Shown in pieces: positions 17,662-25,250 of a DNA stretch of 48,528 nucleotides (the first letter of the stretch is position 1; each line of letters opens with the position of its first letter). The notes under the pieces are model-generated. The model was not told the origin of the DNA, searched no databases, and worked only from the letters and a program-made list of their open reading frames with translations. The translations under genes and the position numbers were made by a program. This DNA is from Phyllobacterium bourgognense. GTDB lineage: Bacteria > Pseudomonadota > Alphaproteobacteria > Rhizobiales > Rhizobiaceae. The DNA lies in contig NZ_QPJM01000023.1 in NCBI RefSeq assembly GCF_003337575.1, forward strand, positions 1 through 48,528, written 5' to 3'.

Positions 17662-18360
17662 ATGCCCGCAATTTCGATAAATAAAAGTACCGTATCCGAT
17701 CACTCAGGCGATCTTGATCTCGCGCGGCGTGCCCTGACCCGCGATGCTGATGCGTTTCGTACGATCATGCAAACCCATAACCTCCGACTTTACCGGATTG
17801 CCCGCGGCGTCGTGCGCAATGACGGTGAAGCTGAGGATGTCGTCCAGGAGGCCTACTTAAACGCGTTTGCTCATCTCGATACATTCCGCGGCGATGCCTC
17901 ACTCGCTACGTGGCTTTCCCGCATCGTGATCAATGAAGCGCGTGGGCGCTTGCGCAGGCAGCAACGGGCATCTGTCGTTGCGGCGACGTTTGTGCGGGAC
18001 GCTCAAATTATTCAGTTTCCGTTGAGCAAAAACGACAATCCGGAGCAGGCGATGGCGCAACGACAGATACTGCAGCTCATTGAGCGGGCCATCGACAAAT
18101 TGCCCAATCTGTACCGGATCGTCTTCGTCGCTCGGGTGATTGAGGGTCTGAGTATCGAGGAGACAGCTAATCTGCTTGCTATCCGGCCCGAAACTGTGAA
18201 GACACGGCTTCACCGTGCCAGGCACCTTGTGCGTCAACAACTGGACGCGCAGATCGGTCCGGTCTTGCTTGATGCGTTCCCGTTTGCCGGTCGGCGCTGC
18301 GAGCGACTGACCGCTACAATCATGGAGCGGATCGGCTTTCCAGAACAGCCTGTTGCTTAA
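17662..18360 (+). CDS. ECF-family RNA polymerase sigma factor
   Basis: Start at ATG 17662 because GAGGAG lies 7 bases upstream; a longer frame exists. 232 residues. Region 2 is MQTHNLRLYRIARGVVRNDG, then AEDVVQEAYLNAFAHLDTFR and TWLSRIVINEARGRLRR; region 4 is LPNLYRIVFVARVIEGLSIE, then ETVKTRLHRARHLVRQQ. The fit is to ECF sigma-70 factors of the RpoE-like class. No anti-sigma gene (zinc-binding HxxxCxxC) is seen next to it; the C-terminal tail of about 30 residues after region 4 (GPVLLDAFPFAGRRCERL) could substitute a regulatory role. The gene converges on the unassigned gene at 18381. Confidence 0.93.
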   Translation: MPAISINKSTVSDHSGDLDLARRALTRDADAFRTIMQTHNLRLYRIARGVVRNDGEAEDVVQEAYLNAFAHLDTFRGDASLATWLSRIVINEARGRLRRQQRASVVAATFVRDAQIIQFPLSKNDNPEQAMAQRQILQLIERAIDKLPNLYRIVFVARVIEGLSIEETANLLAIRPETVKTRLHRARHLVRQQLDAQIGPVLLDAFPFAGRRCERLTATIMERIGFPEQPVA

Positions 18361-18380
18361 CAATTCTTAGAGGGCAGTCA

Positions 18381-19193
18381 TCAGTTGCCAGGCAGCAGTT
18401 TAGGATCAACCAGCAAGATTTTGTCGCCGGGTTTCATGCCAAAAACCAACTCAAATTTCTCCGGTCCCAGTAGTATTGCTGCTTGGTCGATCAAATGCTG
18501 ATTTCGCATATTAAGGGTATCCGCATCAGGCGGTTGAAAACCCGGAAGCGGTTGAGCAGCAAAGCTTTGAACTTCCGCTTTCAATGACAAAAGCTTGTTG
18601 AGCAGTTCGGGTTCATCAGAGAGAATCTCCCGCGCATGTGCTTCAAAATCGTCGGGCAACCCGGTCATTTTCTGTGCTCCGCCAGTTGCTCTGGGAGGTG
18701 ACACTCCCGCACCGGAGCAACTTCTGATCTTAGCTGCCCACGCAGCTTGCTGAAGCCCGTATGTACCGTAGACGAAGGTGCTGGCCAAATAGCCACGAGC
18801 TTTGCTTACGGTGAATGGGCGGATGGATGATTTGGTTGCATACAAAACTTGATTGGCTAATTGATGGCAAACGCCATCGACGCCATAGGTGAATATTGTC
18901 CCGCGCGCGGCAGCGTCTACTCGGGAATCTGCGTTTGGCTTAACCAGGCATTTCGCTAAGGAAAGGCTGCCACGCTTGCTTCCTAACGCGCCGGTTGAAT
19001 TTCCCGGCGTCTGGCCTTTGGCGTGGTATCCTCCCCAACAGAACCAATAGAACTTCCGAGCCGCCACAACCGCCTTCGCGTCCTTGTATGAAAACTGCTG
19101 GTTATCAAAAGTGGTCACCCAAGTATGGTCTACCGGCGAACCGCTGGTGAACGCCGGAACAGCCCAGGCGTAGAACGTCACTGAATTTGCCAT
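18381..19193 (-). CDS. Unassigned protein with GVCHQxANQ motif (candidate Cys/His enzyme)
   Basis: Start at ATG 19193 (MANSVTFYAWAVPAF) with GGAGGGGG just upstream. 270 residues, no signal peptide. Candidate catalytic features are DHTWVTTFD (about 22-30), FCWGGYH (about 51-57) and GVCHQLANQVLYAT (about 109-122), followed by YGTYGLQQAAW. A conserved-looking His near the N-terminus and a Cys in G-x-CHQ-x-A-N are reminiscent of permuted papain/NlpC or LRAT-like enzymes, but I cannot assign it. The C-terminal ~90 residues (LPDDFEAHAREILSDEPELL, KFELVFGMKPGDKILLVDP) look helical and may be a Nif11/nitrile-hydratase-like leader-type domain or an oligomerisation part. Convergent with the ECF sigma gene. 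Confidence 0.7.
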   Translation of the reverse strand: MANSVTFYAWAVPAFTSGSPVDHTWVTTFDNQQFSYKDAKAVVAARKFYWFCWGGYHAKGQTPGNSTGALGSKRGSLSLAKCLVKPNADSRVDAAARGTIFTYGVDGVCHQLANQVLYATKSSIRPFTVSKARGYLASTFVYGTYGLQQAAWAAKIRSCSGAGVSPPRATGGAQKMTGLPDDFEAHAREILSDEPELLNKLLSLKAEVQSFAAQPLPGFQPPDADTLNMRNQHLIDQAAILLGPEKFELVFGMKPGDKILLVDPKLLPGN

Positions 19194-19873
19194 TTCCCCC
19201 TCCATCACGCCGAGCGCGTGTCGGGAGCAAAATGCGCCCGGAGATGAGATTGGGCAAGTCAAGTGGATCACACATGGGGCCGCAGTGCCAGCCATTTCGA
19301 AGCGCAGGACGCGCAATCCTACTGCAATGTCCTGGATGGTAAGAGCCGGTGCCGCCCGTATTGTTTCGCTGACAGGCGAAGTGCGTCCAGTGCCTGATTT
19401 GCAGGTAGCACGACCGGCTTGCGTATTTCCTTCGCCAGCGCCCAGAAAGCTTCCTTATCGTAACGGATAATGCAGCGCTTGCTCAGTTCATCCTTCCATT
19501 TATTCCTGAGAATGGTGGCGGTGCTGGGTCGATTAGCAAAACCCAAGGACGGAATCAGCTGGTGTGCTCAATATGGCGTAGCACTGCCAAGCTGTTTCGA
19601 TCCACACTCCGCGCATTTCAGCCTTGGCGCCGGCTCCTTGTGCATGGCGCTGTGGTTTCTGCCGAGCTTCCGCGCCAGTTCCTGAAGGTTAATCTTCCGC
19701 GAGTGATTGCATCCACGTCGGTGACAAAATGCCCAAAGCGTATAATTCAGACGATCTGCGCAGTGAATAATCCGTTGGCGACATTGGTGGGCGAACAGTC
19801 TATTATCGCCCGAGGATCAAATGGGCGCTCGTATCGAAGCCGTACCGGGTTCGGATCGGATCCACCCTTTGTC
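19194..19873. other. Gap with no assigned gene
   Basis: About 680 bases. The best open frame is minus-strand 19319-19546 (KDELSKRCIIRYDKEAFWAL, then KEIRKPVVLPANQALDALRL), protein-like in composition but with no ribosome site or known family. The plus-strand frame running into the histidine kinase from 19562 has no family resemblance before residue 105 and is treated as untranslated. Confidence 0.3.
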
Positions 19874-20947
19874 ATGATCGACCTGCCCAATCTCGAAGAC
19901 GCGCAAAAGCTTGCGCAAGCTATCGTCAACACCATTCCCGAACCCTTTCTCGTGCTTGACGATAAAATTCGCGTCCTTGCCGCAAGCCGGTCCTTCTACG
20001 AAAAATTCAAGGTCGATCCCGAACAAACACGCGCTCGTTTGCTTTATTCGCTGGGGGACGGCCAGTGGAACATCCCTGCCCTACGCATTCTTCTGGAAAC
20101 CATCATACCCGAAAAGACCGCCATGGACGGCTTCGAGGTAGAGCATGATTTCCCCAATCTCGGCCACAGGACCATGCTGCTGAACGCGCGAAAAGTGCTT
20201 TATGACGACAGCAGCCTTTCAACGATCCTTCTGGCATTTTCCGATGTCACGGACCGGCGCATGATCGAGCGGGAAAAGGCAAATCTCCTCCAGCAGACGG
20301 AAGAGCTTCTGCGCCAGAAAGATACGCTACTACAGGAAATGCAACATCGTGTTGCCAATAGCCTGCAGATTATTGCCAGCATTTTGCTTTTGAAGGCACG
20401 CGCCATCACGTCGGAGGAAACACGGCTGCATCTGCAGGACGCGCATCAGCGTGTGATGTCGGTGGCAGAGGTGCAGCGACACTTGCATACGTCGATAAGT
20501 GTCGACCAGATTGAAGTCGGCTCTTACCTGTCCAAGCTCTGCGCCAGTCTGGCCGCCTCGATGACCGGCGAGAACAATCCGGTCGCCATCAACGTCCTTG
20601 CGGACAAGGAGTGGATCGGCTCGGACAAGGCTGTCAGCGTCGGGCTGATCGTCACCGAACTGGTGATCAATGCCATCAAATACGCATTTCCGCTGCTCAA
20701 GGCAGAAGATGCGATTTTTGTTACCTATGAAGTCGACAAGACCGACTGGAAGTTGATCGTCTCCGACAATGGCATCGGCAAAAACACCGTTACCACCAGC
20801 GAAACCGCCGGCGGACTGGGGACCGCCATCGTTCAGGCATTGGTCAGGCAACTTGATGCGAAGATGGATGTTGCCAGCAGTGCAAAAGGCACAAGCGTGT
20901 CGATCACGCGGGCGACCTTCACCTCGCGACTACCAAAGGCGGCATGA
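19874..20947 (+). CDS. Sensor histidine kinase, HWE/HisKA_2 type
   Basis: Start placed at ATG 19874 (MIDLPNLEDAQKLAQAIVNT), where resemblance to rhizobial kinases begins; no strong ribosome site is visible, so it is uncertain. 357 residues: an N-terminal PAS fold (NTIPEPFLVLDDKIRVLAAS to TILLAFSDVTDRR), a short coiled coil (EKANLLQQTEELLRQKDTLL), a HisKA_2 dimerisation helix with phospho-acceptor His158 (EMQHRVANSLQIIASILLLK), and an HATPase domain (ELVINAIKYAF, VSDNGIGK, GGLGTAIVQAL). No membrane segment, so it is cytoplasmic. No response regulator is adjacent. Such kinases often feed the PhyR/general-stress or light/redox pathways in alphaproteobacteria. Confidence 0.9.
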   Translation: MIDLPNLEDAQKLAQAIVNTIPEPFLVLDDKIRVLAASRSFYEKFKVDPEQTRARLLYSLGDGQWNIPALRILLETIIPEKTAMDGFEVEHDFPNLGHRTMLLNARKVLYDDSSLSTILLAFSDVTDRRMIEREKANLLQQTEELLRQKDTLLQEMQHRVANSLQIIASILLLKARAITSEETRLHLQDAHQRVMSVAEVQRHLHTSISVDQIEVGSYLSKLCASLAASMTGENNPVAINVLADKEWIGSDKAVSVGLIVTELVINAIKYAFPLLKAEDAIFVTYEVDKTDWKLIVSDNGIGKNTVTTSETAGGLGTAIVQALVRQLDAKMDVASSAKGTSVSITRATFTSRLPKAA

Positions 20948-21229
20948 CCACCGCCGCCGGCACGTGCCGTCTGGTGGACAAGTAGCGTTCCCCATAGATC
21001 TAACGGCGCGCAATGGAATCGGAAGGCAATGGATGCCAGGTTCGAGGCTGCAGAATTCCAAACCCAGCAGAGGCTGGGCTGAAGGGATTGTTCCAGGATG
21101 CAATGGGACCAAAATGGACGTAGAGTAACGGAAATATTACTATCGCCCGCCAATTGTTGACCTATTGTTTGGCTGGTCTGACCAATAAAGGCTCGGCCAT
21201 CTCTCTTCCTCTTCCCCTATATTTATCGA

Positions 21230-21592
21230 TCATCTCTTTTGCGGCGATCGGAAATTTGCAACGACCACATTGTCGCTACCGCTGCAATTGGCTTCCTCTT
21301 GTGTCATGAGGTCAAAAGACTTGTAGGTAAATGCTCGCTTGGCTGCGCTTTCCCGAGCAATTCGCTTTGTCTGTATAAGCCGTATCGCGTCACGCAATGC
21401 CTGCAAGCTCTCCACGTCAAGGTGCGCGTCAACCGCCATCGGATAAGGCTCGGCACTCAAAACTGCGTCACTCAATTCGCTCAAGGCGACGATGAAAGTT
21501 TCCCGCTCAATATCGGACAATGCTTCATTGTGTTGCAGTCTCGATATCTCGCGAGCCAAGGTATCGTGAAATTTTATCGCATCCCAATTCAA
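21230..21592 (-). CDS. Hypothetical cytoplasmic protein (TTG start)
   Basis: TTG at 21592 is preceded by GAGAGGAACGACG, the only good ribosome site in the frame. 120 residues, helical and acidic: DTLAREISRLQHNEALSDIE, FIVALSELSDAVLSAEPYPM and LDVESLQALRDAIRLIQTKR. No family recognised. It faces away from the histidine kinase (tail-to-tail) across about 280 bases that show nothing else. Confidence 0.55.
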   Translation of the reverse strand: MNWDAIKFHDTLAREISRLQHNEALSDIERETFIVALSELSDAVLSAEPYPMAVDAHLDVESLQALRDAIRLIQTKRIARESAAKRAFTYKSFDLMTQEEANCSGSDNVVVANFRSPQKR

Positions 21593-22173
21593 CGTCGTTC
21601 CTCTCACTCCGCTTCTTTGTTCATGCTTGTGACATACGCTGGCGCCCACGCACAAGAGGGACAAGGATTGTCTTGGTCCAGCCGGACCGGAGGTGGACCA
21701 AGAGTTGATACCCTGTATTCTTGAGATAGCTGAAAGCCCGCCGGTTTCCAGCAACGGTCTGATTTAGAAGAGATTCTTTTCATATCAGCCCTTCAACATC
21801 CCACCGCCGATTTGCGTCCCGGCCGGTCGGCTCCGGCAAGAATCGCTTATGAATCCCGCCCTAAGGTAACGAACGCTTCGATAATGGCCGCAGCCCTCGG
21901 CAAGGATTTTCCCCATCGTACTGCGGACGAAATTCAACAAAAAATACAAAGCGTATGGCGAGTCCGGGGAATGCTTTGTTTCGGTGAATAAAGTATCGAA
22001 ACTTCGCACATCGGAGGGTTCCGCTGTCCCTGCGCCCGGCAGAGGCGGAACCAAGTCTGATTTTAATTGTTCCTGAACACCGGGGTTCCAGACCGGACGC
22101 ATGATCCATAGAAGTTTGTGACCCGCGGATTGGCGGTGGACCTGGGCCACCGCGTCTTGCAAACGGCTTCAGC
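21593..22173. other. Gap with a possible cryptic frame
   Basis: About 580 bases. A plus-strand frame from about 21745 to 21991 reads SALQHPTADLRPGRSAPARI, then ASIMAAALGKDFPHRTADEI and QQKIQSVWRVRGMLCFGE-stop. It is protein-like but has no ATG/GTG/TTG until 21884, leaving only 35 residues. It may be a gene remnant. Confidence 0.25.
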
Positions 22174-22365
22174 ATGACCCTCAGGTTCGACATCAGACGT
22201 GAGACGACGGATAAGTGGACAGTCTATGACGTGTTTACCGAGAAACCGGCCTCGGTTGACGGCTTCGACGCCATTCTGCTGGAGGCTGCCGAGGCCAGGC
22301 GTATCAGAGACGAGCTGAATGCTTTGGAGATGAAACGCAGGGGCAGCCCGAACGCCATACGCTGA
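22174..22365 (+). CDS. Small rhizobial-type hypothetical protein
   Basis: 63 residues: MTLRFDIRRETTDKWTVYDV, then FTEKPASVDGFDAILLEAAE and ARRIRDELNALEMKRRG. The layout (an N-terminal strand pair with RxE..D.WTV.DVFTG.PA, then a helix ending LN.L..KRR) is that of short conserved proteins common in Rhizobiaceae. Function unknown. It stands alone, upstream of an SDR remnant. Confidence 0.7.
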   Translation: MTLRFDIRRETTDKWTVYDVFTEKPASVDGFDAILLEAAEARRIRDELNALEMKRRGSPNAIR

Positions 22366-22439
22366 CAAGGTAGCTCTTGCTCGTCTCCTTCCCTGACTGG
22401 ATGCTCGAAAACACCAGGACACCTGGGACGGTGCGGAGC

Positions 22440-22763
22440 TCACGTGAGCAACTCGCCATATCGCGCGGCTTGGCAGCGTTGACGAAGGGGACGGGTGTCA
22501 CGGTAAACTCCATCCTTCCCGGCCCTACCCGATCGGAAGGCATCGTCGACTTCCTGAAGAGCGTCGCCAGCGACCCGTCTTTGCCGCCCGAGGAGATGGA
22601 GGCCGAATTCTTTCGCAACGAACGTTCCACGTCATTGCTGCAACGCATGATCGAACCCGAAGAAATCGCCGATCTGGTGGCCTATGTGGCAAGCCCGCTG
22701 TCGGCGGCGACCAACGGAGCAGCGCTGCGTGTCGAGGGCGGCATTACACCGACAATCGCATAG
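22440..22763 (+). pseudogene. 5'-truncated short-chain dehydrogenase/reductase
   Basis: The frame contains QLAISRGLAALTKGTGVTVN, then SILPGPTRSEGIVDFLKSVA, LLQRMIEPEEIADLVAYVAS and ATNGAALRVEGGITPTIA-stop: the C-terminal half of a classical SDR. It holds the residues after the active-site Tyr, the PG-P-T loop and the G.....VEGG end. The Rossmann TGxxxGIG, NNAG and YxxxK parts are missing; the sequence before 22440 is unrelated. The stop is followed by GGAGGTC, the ribosome site of the PPC/DUF296 gene, suggesting the two were once in one transcript. Confidence 0.75.
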
Positions 22764-22772
22764 GAGGTCATG

Positions 22773-23216
22773 ATGCCCAACCCATCTGGTGAGACCGGAA
22801 CGGCCAGGCTCATCAAGACGCCAACGGGTTATCTCATGGTATTGCTTCAAGGGGACAACATGTTCGTCGAACTTGAGGCTTTGATGCAGAACGAACAGAT
22901 CCCTTCGGCGAGCTTCTCGGCCTTTGGATTCGCAAGGCTTGCCACATTCGGCTTTTTCGATTTCGTCAAGAAACAATACGATCCAGGATCGTTCGAGAAC
23001 GTCGAGATGGCAAGCGTTATCGGAACGCTGGCTTGGAAAGATGGCAAACCTTCAGTTCATGCGCACGGGGTCGATTGCGATCATAGGTTCGCGTCCGTTG
23101 CCGGCCATCTTCTGGCATTGGAGGTTGGAACCGGGATCACCATTATAGTGCATGCACAAAAACTTGAGCGTAGACTAGACCTCATGATCGGAGCGAATCT
23201 ACTTATAATTCAATAG
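22773..23216 (+). CDS. PPC/DUF296-domain protein
   Basis: 147 residues from the second of two adjacent ATGs (22770/22773), spaced 6 from GGAGG. The domain spans almost the whole protein: GYLMVLLQGDNMFVELEALM, then IPSASFSAFGFARLATFGFF, MASVIGTLAWKDGKPSVHAH and GHLLALEVGTGITIIVHA. This is the PPC/DUF296 fold (plants and prokaryotes conserved), a trimeric small domain. The bacterial single-domain proteins have no firmly assigned activity; several bind a metal through His residues such as the HAHG seen here. Sits directly after the SDR remnant. Confidence 0.85.
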   Translation: MPNPSGETGTARLIKTPTGYLMVLLQGDNMFVELEALMQNEQIPSASFSAFGFARLATFGFFDFVKKQYDPGSFENVEMASVIGTLAWKDGKPSVHAHGVDCDHRFASVAGHLLALEVGTGITIIVHAQKLERRLDLMIGANLLIIQ

Positions 23217-23320
23217 TATATTTGAGAACGTTGCGGTGGCAGGTGAGTTTGGGCGACGGTCAGCTACGAAAGTCACATAAGAGGATGTCAGAAGATCCTC
23301 CGTTGGTTCGGAGGTGTCTA

Positions 23321-23713
23321 CATGGCTATCCCCGAATATCCTGGCGCGAAGCGCTTCAAGGGAATGCAACTTCACAAAGGACTATTGGACGGCCGACGAG
23401 TTCGTTGGCCAACATGTGATCATTGTCGGAGGCGGCATCTCTGCCGTTCAGACGCTCGATGATATCTCGCGTGTCACGTCAACCACGCGGGTGAACCCGT
23501 CGCGAGCCGCAGTTCCGGAACACGCCATTTGCGTCGGAGGACGGCCGGGCCACCATCGCCTTGGCCGCGGATCGCGTTCGCAAGGGCCTTCCCGTCCGGC
23601 TCGATCGTCTCGGTGACCGCCTGCCCGTCACGCCTGCGGCCCGCGACGAAAATGGGAAATGCGGCAACCAATCCGCGGATAAGAGCGTGACCAATGCTTC
23701 GTCCGAGATCTGA
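23321..23713 (+). pseudogene. Remnant of FAD-dependent (flavin monooxygenase-like) oxidoreductase
   Basis: Three frames must be joined: IPEYPGAKRFKGMQLH, then KDYWTADEFVGQHVIIVGGG and ISAVQTLDDISRVTST, then REPQFRNTPFASEDGRATIA with LPVTPAARDENGKCGN and a stop at 23713. HVIIVGGGISAVQ is the NADPH-binding Rossmann motif, and the preceding YPG...F.G..LHS.DY stretch is typical of FMO/Baeyer-Villiger-like enzymes. Both ends and at least two frames are broken. No function remains. Confidence 0.75.
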
Positions 23714-23889
23714 TCGGGACGTCGATGTAAAGTCGGCGATACACCACTCTGCTTCTCATCCCCATGACAGTCATGAGAACGTACGACTTTGAGCAACTCT
23801 TGCTCCATCCCCGAGGCGCTTGAGGGCTTCGAGCAGGTCATCGACGAAGGTGAAGACGACGCGCATCCCGGCAAGGGAGAGGCGCGTGG

Positions 23890-23967
23890 CGCGGCCCAGT
23901 TGCGGGCGCGGGCACCCCACCGCCGTCCGTTGACGGCGGCGGTACGAGACTTGGGCCGGGCTGACAT
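23890..23967 (-). pseudogene. N-terminal stub of a methyltransferase-like gene
   Basis: ATG 23967 with GGAGCAG upstream opens MSARPKSRTAAVNGRRWGAR and ARNWA, which resembles the first 25 residues of small rhizobial SAM methyltransferases (...NGRLWGARARDWADIQEG). After that the frame is compositionally random, so only the start survives. The rest of 23714-24024 shows nothing assignable. Confidence 0.4.
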
Positions 23968-24024
23968 GATCTGCTCCTTCGGGGTCGCTTGTGCCGAAGC
24001 AAAATGTTCGTGGTCCTCCACCAC

Positions 24025-24825
24025 CTAAGGTCGTCTCCAGGTTGCCAGATGCGCCGAAATAGCGAACGAAAGGCCATCGTGGGTAACGTAGCGAGCGAGA
24101 ACCCTTTCCGCCTCCGCCAGGAGGCGATCAATTTGCGGCTCCGGCAGCACAACCCCCATGACGGGCAGCCAGCCCCTGAGTTCCGCCTCTACAAACTCGC
24201 GCATGTCGGGGAATCGCGCCGCGCCGCCACGACTCGTGATGTTGATCGGGTCGGCTCCGGCATCCTTGAACAAGGCGGCGAGCGCTTGCCTGTCGCCCAG
24301 CACAAAAGGCGCTCGAAGCGCGTCGCCGGCGCGCTTTCCGGCGACCTTGTCCAGCAGGTCCACGAGGGTAGCGAATGCGGGGGCGTTCTCGATGGCATCC
24401 CACACCGCAACCGCGCCCCTACCGCCAGGGACCATCACCCGGAGCATCTCCCTGATCGCCTTGTCGCGGTCTGAAAAAAACATCAGGCCGAACTGACATA
24501 CAACGACATCAAACGAGCGATCCGGAAACGGCAGCGCCTCGGCCGCCCCATCGCGCCAGTCGATGCCGGGCGCGAGACTTCGCGCCACCGTCAGCATTCC
24601 AGCGTTTGGATCGAGCGCGGCGACGCGGCCAGATTGTCCGCTCCGCGTTGCCGCCTCGCGCGCCAGGACTCCGGTGCCGCAGGCAATGTCCAAGACGCGG
24701 TCGCCGCTCCCGATCTTGGCCGCATCTGCCACCACTGGGGCCCATTGCCGAAAGAGTGCCGGAACAAACAGCGCCTCGTAGGCATTCGCGGCGTCGATCA
24801 AGGTTTGCGAAATCGGAGCGGTCAT
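24025..24825 (-). CDS. Class I SAM-dependent methyltransferase (UbiE/Methyltransf_11-like)
   Basis: 266 residues, ATG 24825 with GAGGCGACACA upstream. Motif I is VLDIACGTGVLAREAATRSG, motif post-I ALDPNAGML, then GAAEALPFPDRSFDVVVCQF with FGLMFFSDRDKAIREMLRVM and VPGGRGAVAVWDA. It is a complete Methyltransf_11/25-type enzyme; the C-terminal part (FPDMREFVEAELRGWLPV) resembles small-molecule methyltransferases. Substrate unknown. The DNA is clearly GC-richer than the region to its left, as is the following operon. A 52-residue open frame overlaps its start codon (ATGA at 24822-24825). Confidence 0.88.
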   Translation of the reverse strand: MTAPISQTLIDAANAYEALFVPALFRQWAPVVADAAKIGSGDRVLDIACGTGVLAREAATRSGQSGRVAALDPNAGMLTVARSLAPGIDWRDGAAEALPFPDRSFDVVVCQFGLMFFSDRDKAIREMLRVMVPGGRGAVAVWDAIENAPAFATLVDLLDKVAGKRAGDALRAPFVLGDRQALAALFKDAGADPINITSRGGAARFPDMREFVEAELRGWLPVMGVVLPEPQIDRLLAEAERVLARYVTHDGLSFAISAHLATWRRP

Positions 24826-24980
24826 TGTGTCGCCTCATCGTCTGGAGCGGCGCGCCGAACTATGCCGCGCGTCCGGCGGCGATCGCCTTTACTTATTTCC
24901 GAGACTAGCATATCTCCGCCGATCGCCCAATCGCCACTTGCGACCTCGTTGATGCTGACCCAGGTGACGCCGCAAATCAT
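24822..24980 (-). CDS. Possible small ORF coupled to the methyltransferase
   Basis: A minus-strand frame from ATG 24980 reads MICGVTWVSINEVASGDWAI and ends ...DDEATQ-TGA, with the TGA overlapping the methyltransferase ATG (ATGA). The geometry suggests translational coupling. No clear ribosome site or known family, and the same frame is open upstream to a TGA near 25045 without a better start. The rest of 24981-25250 shows no gene. Confidence 0.3.
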   Translation of the reverse strand: MICGVTWVSINEVASGDWAIGGDMLVSEISKGDRRRTRGIVRRAAPDDEATQ

Positions 24981-25250
24981 TCGGTGCAATCTCTCGCGGC
25001 CGACCGGAACGGATTTGAGACCGGACGTGCATAGGGCGTTTCAGAAAATGCGCGCTTCGACAAGCGCCTTATGATGGCAGTTTACACATCTGACGTTGAA
25101 ACCTTTGGATCCGCAGTTGGCGTTGCCCGAAACAGTTTCACCACAGCAACGAAGAAAAACGCAATCACGCGGCAAGTTGTGATCCCATTTCGGCTATTTC
25201 GCGCGGTGATATGACGTTTCAAAGCTGACACCGTACCGGAGGCAGTTGGT

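Noticed and set aside
23921-23945. Strong GC hairpin CCGCCGTC-CGTT-GACGGCGG
   Set aside because: It lies within the coding remnant (AVNGRRWG), has no T-run, and is explained by codon content.
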